A stretch of 12,600 nucleotides of DNA, taken from assembly GCA_946545145.1 (NCBI GenBank), contig CAMNNG010000028.1, positions 1-12,600 on the forward strand. The letters are read 5' to 3'. Shown one piece after another: positions 1 through 6,349 of this stretch. The translations under genes were made by a program, and so were the position numbers. The number at the start of each line of letters is the position of its first letter. Positions within the stretch are counted from its first letter, which is position 1. The notes beneath the pieces are model-generated. The model saw only the letters and a program-made list of their open reading frames with translations, was not told the DNA's origin and ran no database searches. Source of the DNA: an uncultured Bacillota bacterium (GTDB taxonomy: Bacteria > Bacillota > Clostridia > Peptostreptococcales > Anaerovoracaceae).

Positions 1-60
1 TATGCAGTCGAGATAGATGATCGTCTAATACAGAACCCGGCTTACAGCCGGGCCCAACCC
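1..60 (+). ncRNA. rnpB: RNase P RNA, 3' end only (partial at left edge)
   Basis: Catalytic RNA of RNase P, which trims the 5' leader from pre-tRNAs. Only the last ~60 bases are present. AGATAGATGA at 11-20 and CAGAACCCGGCTTACA at 31-46 match the conserved 3' end of bacterial RNase P RNA: the block that forms the 3' strand of helix P4, with ACAGAACCCGGCTTA close to the E. coli (type A) version. The B. subtilis type B RNA has a different sequence here. The tail at about 47-60 should be the 3' strand of helix P1, pairing with the 5' end that lies outside the window. A terminator hairpin follows at 70-90. The exact mature 3' end cannot be fixed from sequence; about 58-62 is my estimate. Confidence 0.85.
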
Positions 61-63
61 AAG

Positions 64-98
64 AAAAAAATCCGCATAAGATATGCGGATTTTTTATT
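64..98. terminator. Bidirectional intrinsic terminator between rnpB and prfC
   Basis: A perfect 9 bp stem (ATCCGCATA at 70-78, TATGCGGAT at 82-90) closes a 3-base AGA loop. The stem is flanked by an A-tract on the left and a T-tract on the right, so a U-run follows the hairpin in either direction. It would end rnpB on the plus strand and prfC on the minus strand; the prfC stop codon is at 100-102. Confidence 0.9.
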
Positions 99-99
99 A

Positions 100-1695
100 T
101 CAGTATTTATTGACCACATCAAGAGCTTCAACCAGCTTGATATCCTCGTGCTTTTCCTGGAAATAGTTCAGAGTGAACTGATTTGCAAAGAGAAGAAGCG
201 GTCTCTGGAAATGGTCGAAGACCAGCATCTGTCTGGAATCTATAACATCCTTGACATGTTCAAGATCCATGCCCTCACCCAGCCATCTTACGACGCTCAT
301 GTCAAGGCGGTCCATTCTTATAGCTGCGTTATACTCGTTCTTCAGTCGGTACTCGAATACTTCGAACTGAAGCTGACCTACAGCACCTACAACTACTTCG
401 TTGTATTGGTTCCTGTATACCTGGATAGCTCCCTCCTGAGCCAGCTGATCGACTCCCTTCTGGAATTGCTTTGCCTTCATAGTATCCTTGGGAGATACGA
501 GCGCAAACATTTCAGCGGGGAAAGTCGGAAGCGGTTCGAAGAACAGTTCTCCCCTGACAGTAGACAGAGTATCTCCGATCTGGTAGTTGCCTGTGTCATA
601 GATACCTATTACGTCTCCTGCTATGGCAGTCTCTACGTTCTCCCTCTCGTTTGCCATCAGCATGGTGGACTGAGCGAGTTTCATATTCTTGCCGGTACGG
701 CTGAGTTTGACTTCCATACCCCTCTCGAAGGTGCCGGAACATATCCTGAAGAATGCGAGCCTGTCTCTGTGAGCGGGATTCATATTGGCCTGTATCTTGA
801 AGATAAAGCCTGAAAAATCCTCGTCTTCCGGTCTGATCTCAATGTCTTCACCGTTTAATTTGGCCTTTCTCACGCCCGGTGCGGGAGACATATCGAGGAA
901 ATGTTCCAGAAACTGCGTGGTACCGAAATCCGCAAGTGCCGATCCGAAGAAGACGGGGCTTAATTTACCCTTCTCTATGGCATCCATATCGAATTCATTT
1001 CCGGCGCCTGTGATCAGTTCGATCTCATCCCTTAAGGTGCTGAGATTGTATCCTGCGATCATCCCTTCAAGTTCAGGTCCGAATACGCCGTCTTCTCCGA
1101 GTTTTAGAGTCTTCTGGGCTTTATAGAGGACCACTTCGTTCTTCTGGATATCGTAGATACCTTCAAAGTTTATTCCGGAGCCAATGGGCCAGGTGATTGG
1201 AACCGATGCGATGCCAAGGACGTCCTCGAGCTCCTGTACCAGATCAAAGGCATCCTTGGTCTCTCTGTCCAGCTTATTTATAAACGTGAAGATAGGAATC
1301 CCTCTCATGGCGCATACTTTGAAGAGCTTCTTGGTCTGTGCCTCGATACCCTTCGCTCCGTCGATCACCATGACTGCAGAGTCTACTGATGTCAGGATCC
1401 TGTATGTATCTTCACCGAAGTCGTTATGACCCGGAGTATCCATGATGGATATCTTCTTTCCCTGGTATTCAAACTGCATGACGGATGAAGTTACAGAGAT
1501 GCCTCTCTGCTTCTCTATCTCCATCCAGTCCGACGTAGCGAACTTGGAGTTTCTTCTCGCTTTGACGGTACCGGCTTCCCTTATGGCTCCGCCGTGAAGC
1601 AGCAGCTTCTCAGTAAGAGTGGTCTTACCTGCGTCCGGATGAGATATTATTCCGAAAATACGTCTTTTTGCTATTTCTTCCTGTCTGGTTGACAT
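100..1695 (-). CDS. prfC: Peptide chain release factor 3 (RF3)
   Basis: Translational GTPase that removes RF1/RF2 from the ribosome after peptide release. The 531-residue product is full length for the family. GTPase motifs are intact: G1 HPDAGKT at residues 19-25, G3 DTPGH at 86-90 and G4 NKLD at 140-143. RRNSKFATSDWM in the switch region (47-58) is characteristic of RF3 rather than EF-G, and the product is too short for EF-G. The beta-barrel domain II and the RF3-specific C-terminal domain follow. The ATG start at 1695 has an AAAGGA Shine-Dalgarno (minus-strand complement of 1704-1709) 8 bases upstream. It is transcribed alone, divergent from trmK, from a promoter at 1732-1760, and ends at the terminator shared with rnpB. 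Confidence 0.97.
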   Translation of the reverse strand: MSTRQEEIAKRRIFGIISHPDAGKTTLTEKLLLHGGAIREAGTVKARRNSKFATSDWMEIEKQRGISVTSSVMQFEYQGKKISIMDTPGHNDFGEDTYRILTSVDSAVMVIDGAKGIEAQTKKLFKVCAMRGIPIFTFINKLDRETKDAFDLVQELEDVLGIASVPITWPIGSGINFEGIYDIQKNEVVLYKAQKTLKLGEDGVFGPELEGMIAGYNLSTLRDEIELITGAGNEFDMDAIEKGKLSPVFFGSALADFGTTQFLEHFLDMSPAPGVRKAKLNGEDIEIRPEDEDFSGFIFKIQANMNPAHRDRLAFFRICSGTFERGMEVKLSRTGKNMKLAQSTMLMANERENVETAIAGDVIGIYDTGNYQIGDTLSTVRGELFFEPLPTFPAEMFALVSPKDTMKAKQFQKGVDQLAQEGAIQVYRNQYNEVVVGAVGQLQFEVFEYRLKNEYNAAIRMDRLDMSVVRWLGEGMDLEHVKDVIDSRQMLVFDHFQRPLLLFANQFTLNYFQEKHEDIKLVEALDVVNKY

Positions 1696-1731
1696 AATAC
1701 TTTTCCTTTACTTGTTTTTTGCACATCTATC

Positions 1732-1760
1732 AATATACACGATTTGCTTGAAATTGTCCA
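1732..1760 (-). promoter_or_regulatory. Predicted sigma-70 promoter for prfC
   Basis: On the minus strand, TGGACA (complement of 1755-1760; 5 of 6 to TTGACA) is followed after 17 bp by TATATT (complement of 1732-1737; 5 of 6 to TATAAT). The predicted start is near 1725, giving a ~30-base leader that contains the AAAGGA ribosome binding site. It overlaps the divergent trmK promoter, so the two cannot easily be occupied at once. Confidence 0.7.
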
Positions 1761-1776
1761 ACGATTTATTTATAAT
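1748..1776 (+). promoter_or_regulatory. Predicted sigma-70 promoter for trmK
   Basis: TTGAAA at 1748-1753, a 17 bp spacer, and a perfect TATAAT at 1771-1776. This spacing puts the transcription start near 1783, only about 3 bases before the ATG at 1786. It is among the best-matching promoters visible in the window. Its -35 region lies inside the oppositely oriented prfC promoter. Confidence 0.75.
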
Positions 1777-1785
1777 GTAGCCGTT

Positions 1786-2493
1786 ATGGTTAGATTAAAT
1801 GAAAGATTGAAAAAGATATACGATCAGGTGCGTCCCGGAGAGTCTGTCTGTGACGTCGGAACCGATCACGGATATGTTCCCCTGGCGCTTCTGGAATCCG
1901 GTATTTCAGAAAAAGTGATCATGTCGGATATTTCTGCCGGTTCCCTTCTCAAGTGCAAAGAAAACGCCGAAGCGCTTTTACCTGATGCCGCTCCCTTTGA
2001 CCTCCGTCAGGGTTCCGGTATCGAAGTCCTCGAAAGCGGCGAAGTAGATACTGTAATAATGGCCGGTATGGGCGGGATGCTCATTACTGAAATCCTCGGG
2101 AAGGATTATCACCATTCACACAGTTTCAAAAGATATATCCTTCAGCCCAGAAAGCACGTGGGAAGGCTCAGATACTGGCTTCTTGACAACGATTTTACCG
2201 TTGTGCATGAAGATCTCGCAAGAGAAGGCAAATTCATCTGGCCTATACTCACGGTAGAATCCTTTGGAAGGGCCCTTTTCGTAAACGCAGATCCCGATGA
2301 CATAGAATTCGAATATCCCCTCACCCTGCTGGATCACAGGAACGAACATACAGAGGAATATATTAAAAATGCGCTTCGCCTGGAGCGCCTGAAGCTGGAG
2401 TCAAAGTCTGAAGGTTCCCTTACGACCTTTAAAGAGCTCAGAACTCAGAAGCACAGGGTCGAAAGACTGGAATACATGGCAGAAAGGCTTTAA
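1786..2493 (+). CDS. trmK: tRNA (adenine(22)-N1)-methyltransferase TrmK
   Basis: SAM-dependent Rossmann-fold enzyme that methylates N1 of adenine 22 in the D-loop region of tRNA (TrmK/YqfN family). The SAM-binding motif DVGTDHGY lies at residues 23-30. An acidic turn (SDIS) follows at the end of strand 2, and AGMGGMLI is the family's catalytic-region signature. The 235 residues fit the family. The open frame extends to a TTG at 1744, but I prefer the ATG at 1786: the VRLNERLKK start aligns with the usual N-terminus (a short helix before the SAM motif), and the TTG lies inside the promoter. No Shine-Dalgarno precedes the ATG. In B. subtilis trmK (yqfN) sits directly after sigA and before yqfO on the same strand; here it is on the opposite strand and convergent with the Nif3 gene. 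Confidence 0.9.
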   Translation: MVRLNERLKKIYDQVRPGESVCDVGTDHGYVPLALLESGISEKVIMSDISAGSLLKCKENAEALLPDAAPFDLRQGSGIEVLESGEVDTVIMAGMGGMLITEILGKDYHHSHSFKRYILQPRKHVGRLRYWLLDNDFTVVHEDLAREGKFIWPILTVESFGRALFVNADPDDIEFEYPLTLLDHRNEHTEEYIKNALRLERLKLESKSEGSLTTFKELRTQKHRVERLEYMAERL

Positions 2494-2536
2494 AAAAATG
2501 CGGGTACAGTTTATTCTGTACCCGTTTTATTATTTT
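2492..2536. terminator. Bidirectional intrinsic terminator between trmK and the Nif3 gene
   Basis: A perfect 9 bp stem, CGGGTACAG (2501-2509) and CTGTACCCG (2516-2524), with a TTTATT loop. TTTTATTATTTT follows on the plus side, and a run of seven A's (2492-2498) gives a U-tract for the minus-strand transcript. It lies right between the two convergent stop codons and should end both trmK and the long minus-strand gene block. Confidence 0.92.
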
Positions 2537-2538
2537 GA

Positions 2539-3360
2539 TCAAAGTGCAAATGGATTTATATCCACATCTGACAGCTCTACCTTGGCGCTGTCATAAATAT
2601 CTTCAGCTATGAGTATGCTGCTCATCGCCCTTCTGAAAATGTTCTCTGTGGCGTAATGCCCCAGATCCAGCACGTTTATACCCAGTTCGTGAGCCTTCTG
2701 CGCGTCATGGTATTTCAGGTCGCCGGTGATGTAGATGTCACAGTTCTCTGTTATGGCTGATATCATGTATTCTGATCCTGCGCCGCTTACCCAGCAGACT
2801 CTTTTGATGCTTACTCCCGTATCTCCGGCATATCTGAAGAATTTCTTATCCACGCCCAGCTTACCGGCTGCCCTGTCCATAAGTTCATCCAGCGTGACAG
2901 GATCGTCAAATTCTCCTACTCTCACGTATCCGTCCCCGTTTTCCGAAACACCGAATCTGTCAAGACCAAGCATTGCTCCGAGATAATCGTTATTTCCGCC
3001 GCTGCATTTGTCGAACGGCGTATGAGTTGAGTAAACGCTTATCCCTTCCTGTATCAGGTCGATAAGCATGTTTGAAGTGATATTGTCGCCGCTTACCTCG
3101 TCAAAATCATTGAAGTCTATTCCTTCGAGACCTATTACCTGATCAAGGGATCCGAAAATGAGCGGATGATGTGTGATTATCAGATCGCAGCCTTTGTTTA
3201 CGGCTTCCTCTATGACATCAGAACGTATCTCCAGTGCGAGGAGTATCTTGTTGAAATCTGTTTTCAGTCTTACCTGCCAGCCTGAATTATCCCAGTCTTC
3301 CTGCAGGCTCAAGGGTGCCTTGGCTTCGATCGCCTTCTCTATCTGCTTATAGTTTACCAT
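2539..3360 (-). CDS. Nif3-like dinuclear metal centre protein (YqfO family)
   Basis: Member of the Nif3/YbgI/YqfO family, which carries a two-metal site; the reaction is not settled. From the ATG at 3360 the product is 273 residues. Metal-binding signatures are visible: THHPLIF at 63-69 (H64, H65), HTPFD in the middle, and GHYATE near the C-terminus. This length is nearer E. coli YbgI (~247) than B. subtilis YqfO (~370), so any middle insertion domain is short. The strand before the HH motif reads LALEIRSDV, where many relatives have LDVT. An in-frame TTG at 3393 would add 11 residues, but ATG 3360 has a strong AAAGGAGG site 5 bases upstream. It lies 56 bases after rpoD and is probably the last gene of the block. 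Confidence 0.9.
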   Translation of the reverse strand: MVNYKQIEKAIEAKAPLSLQEDWDNSGWQVRLKTDFNKILLALEIRSDVIEEAVNKGCDLIITHHPLIFGSLDQVIGLEGIDFNDFDEVSGDNITSNMLIDLIQEGISVYSTHTPFDKCSGGNNDYLGAMLGLDRFGVSENGDGYVRVGEFDDPVTLDELMDRAAGKLGVDKKFFRYAGDTGVSIKRVCWVSGAGSEYMISAITENCDIYITGDLKYHDAQKAHELGINVLDLGHYATENIFRRAMSSILIAEDIYDSAKVELSDVDINPFAL

Positions 3361-3365
3361 TTCGC

Positions 3366-3373
3366 CCTCCTTT
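3366..3373 (-). promoter_or_regulatory. Ribosome binding site deciding the Nif3 start
   Basis: The minus-strand complement of 3366-3373 reads AAAGGAGG and ends 5 bases before ATG 3360. This fixes the start and excludes the upstream TTG at 3393, which has no such site. Confidence 0.85.
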
Positions 3374-3378
3374 GAATA

Positions 3379-3407
3379 ACGCCGCAAAAACAATGTTCAG
3401 GCGGCGT
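3379..3407 (-). other. Hairpin between rpoD and the Nif3 gene
   Basis: ACGCCGC (3379-3385) and GCGGCGT (3401-3407) form a perfect 7 bp GC-rich stem with a 15-base loop. It sits just after the rpoD stop (3417) and just before the Nif3 ribosome binding site. No U-tract follows on the minus strand, so it is not a standard terminator. It could protect the 3' end of a processed rpoD message or lower Nif3 translation; this is inference. Confidence 0.5.
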
Positions 3408-3416
3408 GTGATGATA

Positions 3417-4613
3417 CTATTCGAGATAATCCTTTAACTTTTTGGATCTTGAAGGATGTCTGAGCTTTCTGAGAGCTTTCGCTTCGATCTGTCTGATACG
3501 CTCACGGGTAACGTCGAACTGCTTTCCGACCTCCTCGAGAGTCCTGGCTCTTCCGTCCTCCAGGCCGAATCTGAGTTTGAGGACCTTCTGTTCTCTCTCA
3601 GTAAGCGTGCCGAGGACCTCGACCAGCTGCTCTTTGAGCATCGAGTAAGCAGTCGCGTTGGGCGGTGCCGGTACTTCTTCGTCCGGGATGAAGTCTCCGA
3701 GATGGGAGTCTTCTTCTTCACCGATAGGAGTCTCGAGAGAAACAGGCTCCTGAGCGATCTTGAGGATCTCTCTTACCTTCTCTTCCGAGATGTCCATCTC
3801 AGCAGCTATCTCTGCAGGGGTCGGTTCTCTTCCGTATTCCTGCAGGAGCTGTCTCTGGATACGCATCAGCTTGTTGATAGTCTCTACCATGTGGACAGGT
3901 ATCCTGATCGTACGCGCCTGGTCGGCGATGGATCTTGTGATAGCCTGTCTGATCCACCATGTGGCATATGTCGAGAATTTGAAGCCCTTTCTCCAGTTGA
4001 ACTTGTCAACGGCCTTGATAAGACCGAGGTTTCCTTCCTGGATGAGGTCGAGGAAGAGCATGCCTCTTCCGACATATCTTTTCGCAATGCTGACGACGAG
4101 CCTGAGGTTAGACTCACAGAGCTTTTTCTTTGCTTCTTCGTCGCCGGCTTCCATTCTCTTGGCCAGTTCTATTTCTTCTTCTGCAGTAAGCAGAGGCACC
4201 TTTCCTATCTCTTTAAGGTACATCCTGACAGGATCGTCGACCGCTACAGACTTCGGAAGCGAATCCTCAAGGTCTTCGCTGCCGCTGTCCTTCTTGTCGT
4301 CTTCGTCATCGGCTCCGTCATCGCCTTCGATCTTGGCAAGTTCGTAATCCTCAGGATTCTCTTCACTGACGATCTCGATTCCCTTGCTCGTCAGTTCCTC
4401 GTAGATCTCCTCCATCTCATCTTTGTCGAGCTCTACAGATTCGAGGACGCGGCCGATATCCGCATATGAAATCTTGCCCATTACGGCTGTCTTCTCAAGT
4501 TCAGCTACGTAATCGGCTTTTGTCTTGGCAGATTCATCTGCCCCTTCTTCCTCTCCGGTATTCTGTTCTTCAATGACTTCGTTTTCGATTTTTTCGTTTT
4601 TCTTCAAAATCAT
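3417..4613 (-). CDS. rpoD: RNA polymerase primary sigma factor (sigma-70 / SigA)
   Basis: Housekeeping sigma factor that directs RNA polymerase to -35/-10 promoters. The product is 398 residues, a usual size for Firmicute SigA. Domain order: a region 1.1-like segment (about 31-85), an acidic linker (about 96-118), region 1.2 beginning at DDPVRMYLKEIG (126-137), then region 2 with NLRLVVSIAKRY and the 2.4 segment FSTYATWWIRQAI. Regions 3 and 4 follow, with the C-terminal helix-turn-helix TLEEVGKQFDVTRERIRQIE that reads the -35 box. The annotated ATG at 4613 overlaps the dnaG stop by 4 bases (ATGA). Its Shine-Dalgarno is inside the last dnaG codons and unusually close, so a TTG at 4607 is an alternative start. 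Confidence 0.98.
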   Translation of the reverse strand: MILKKNEKIENEVIEEQNTGEEEGADESAKTKADYVAELEKTAVMGKISYADIGRVLESVELDKDEMEEIYEELTSKGIEIVSEENPEDYELAKIEGDDGADDEDDKKDSGSEDLEDSLPKSVAVDDPVRMYLKEIGKVPLLTAEEEIELAKRMEAGDEEAKKKLCESNLRLVVSIAKRYVGRGMLFLDLIQEGNLGLIKAVDKFNWRKGFKFSTYATWWIRQAITRSIADQARTIRIPVHMVETINKLMRIQRQLLQEYGREPTPAEIAAEMDISEEKVREILKIAQEPVSLETPIGEEEDSHLGDFIPDEEVPAPPNATAYSMLKEQLVEVLGTLTEREQKVLKLRFGLEDGRARTLEEVGKQFDVTRERIRQIEAKALRKLRHPSRSKKLKDYLE

Positions 4614-6349
4614 TTCCTCCTAACGCTGAGTTCTCTCTGGATCTCACGAAGTTCCTGCATCATTTCCCTTATCTTCTCCGGATCTTCGACGTTTTCCGCC
4701 ATCGATATCAGGGTGATCAGCTCATCCTCTCTCTCTTTGATCTTCTTTGTCTGGGTCCCTTTGATGAGACTGTCGTACATGGCCTGTACATCTCCTCCCA
4801 GCATCTCATCATCAAGGATCCTCCTGACCGTAATCTGTTCTTCCTCTTCGAGGATGTCCATCAGCTTTCCGATGTCGATCTCGTGATCCGGTTCATAAAC
4901 TTCTTTTACAGCATTGAATATACCCCGCGCAGCGTCTGTTTCAAACACTTCAAGGTACTCTTTCTCGCGCTCGAGATAATCCGCCTTGGTAAACAGGACT
5001 CTCAACAGCTTTTTCTCATCAGCCGTAACTTCCTGAGGGGGCGTTTCGCTCTTCTTTCTGTCGCTCTTTTCCGTCTGCCCTGCCTTTTCCATTTCGGCTC
5101 TGATAGCGCCTTCTGAGATATCGTTTTCCCGCGCGAGCTTTCTGATGTACATGTCTGCTTCGACCGGGCTGAGCTCCCGCAGTATCTGCACGGCCCTTCT
5201 AAGGAAGCCGAGCCTGCCTGCAGTCGTTTCAAGGTCGAAGTTCTCTTTTGCCCTCATGAACTTGTAATCGGCGAAAGAAAGAGCGCCCCTCACGAGATCG
5301 AGGTAAGCTTCCTTTCCACGCTTTTTGACGAATTCATCCGGGTCCTTGCCGTCGGACACGATAACGATGCCAACATCGCATCCGGCGTCTTTGAGTATAT
5401 CCATCCCGCGGGCCGTAGCATTCTGACCGGCTTCGTCCGCATCATATGATAATACCACATTTTTCGTATATCTGCGAAGCATATTTGCCTGATTTTCAGT
5501 AAGCGCCGTTCCGAGCGATGCCGAAACGTTCTTTATCCCCGCCTGATAGAGGGAGATCACGTCCATATATCCCTCGACGAGAATGGCCATGTTCTCCTTC
5601 TGGATGTACTGCCTCGTGACATTGATGCCGTACAGATTGTATTTCTTCTTGAATACCGAAGACTCCTGCGAATTGAGGTACTTCGGCATGGCGTCTCCTA
5701 TAGCCCTGCCGCCGAATCCGATGACCTTTCCCGACGAATTCATGATCGGGAATATGACCCTGGCGCGGAAGCGGTCATATATCCTGCCGCTTTCGGCCTT
5801 CGAAACGAGTCCTACCTCGAGCATCTCATTATCACTGTATCCCTGAGCAGCAAGATGATCGTGGAGGCTGGTCCATTCGCCGTCAGCCCATCCTATGCCG
5901 AAGTCACGCATCGTCTGAGCATCGAGGCCGCGCCCCGCCATGTATGAAAGACCTTCGTTGGGGCCGCTCCTCATCGCCTTGTAGAAAAAGATCGCGGCCT
6001 TTCTGTTCATCTCGAGTAAGCGGTCAGAGACTTCATTTCTCCTACCGGCTCTCTTGATCTTCGTTCCTATCGACTCAGCAAGCTTGTCGGCAGCATCGAG
6101 AAAATCGAGGTTGTAATATTTCTCAACGAAAGATATGACGTCTCCTCCTTCTCCGCATCCGAAGCAGTGATATGTCTGTCTCTGTTCGTTCACGATGAAG
6201 GACGGCGTCTTTTCGCTGTGGAAAGGACAGAGCCCTTTGTGGTTGGCTCCCGTCTTTTTCAGGTTGACAACGCTTCCAATTACGTCAACTATGTCTATCC
6301 TGTCCTTGAGTTCTTCGATTGTGATCCCGTTGTCTTTGTATTCACTCAT
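4610..6349 (-). CDS. dnaG: DNA primase
   Basis: Makes the RNA primers for replication, working with the replicative helicase. The 579-residue product shows the full domain order. The N-terminal CHC2 zinc-binding domain has C41, H44, C62 and C65. The catalytic core includes the TOPRIM motifs VEGYMD (E259, D263) and YDADEAG (D303, D305). A C-terminal helicase-interacting region, rich in Glu/Lys helices, runs from about 450 to the end. The ATG at 6349 overlaps the dgt stop by 4 bases (ATGA). No GGAG-like site is visible upstream, so initiation may depend on ribosomes finishing dgt. The gene also overlaps rpoD by 4 bases at its 3' end. Confidence 0.98.
   Translation of the reverse strand: MSEYKDNGITIEELKDRIDIVDVIGSVVNLKKTGANHKGLCPFHSEKTPSFIVNEQRQTYHCFGCGEGGDVISFVEKYYNLDFLDAADKLAESIGTKIKRAGRRNEVSDRLLEMNRKAAIFFYKAMRSGPNEGLSYMAGRGLDAQTMRDFGIGWADGEWTSLHDHLAAQGYSDNEMLEVGLVSKAESGRIYDRFRARVIFPIMNSSGKVIGFGGRAIGDAMPKYLNSQESSVFKKKYNLYGINVTRQYIQKENMAILVEGYMDVISLYQAGIKNVSASLGTALTENQANMLRRYTKNVVLSYDADEAGQNATARGMDILKDAGCDVGIVIVSDGKDPDEFVKKRGKEAYLDLVRGALSFADYKFMRAKENFDLETTAGRLGFLRRAVQILRELSPVEADMYIRKLARENDISEGAIRAEMEKAGQTEKSDRKKSETPPQEVTADEKKLLRVLFTKADYLEREKEYLEVFETDAARGIFNAVKEVYEPDHEIDIGKLMDILEEEEQITVRRILDDEMLGGDVQAMYDSLIKGTQTKKIKEREDELITLISMAENVEDPEKIREMMQELREIQRELSVRRK
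4616..4621 (-). promoter_or_regulatory. rpoD ribosome binding site with atypical spacing
   Basis: The complement of 4616-4621 is a full AGGAGG, encoded by the two Arg codons near the end of dnaG. Only 2 bases separate it from ATG 4613, below the usual 5-9. A TTG codon at 4607-4605 in the same frame is 8 bases away, the favoured spacing. Confidence 0.7.

Noticed and set aside
3456..4469. 337-codon open frame on the plus strand, opposite rpoD
   Set aside because: It is fully antisense to an intact sigma factor gene, resembles no protein family, has no ribosome binding site, and is explained by the codon bias of rpoD leaving the opposite frame free of stops.
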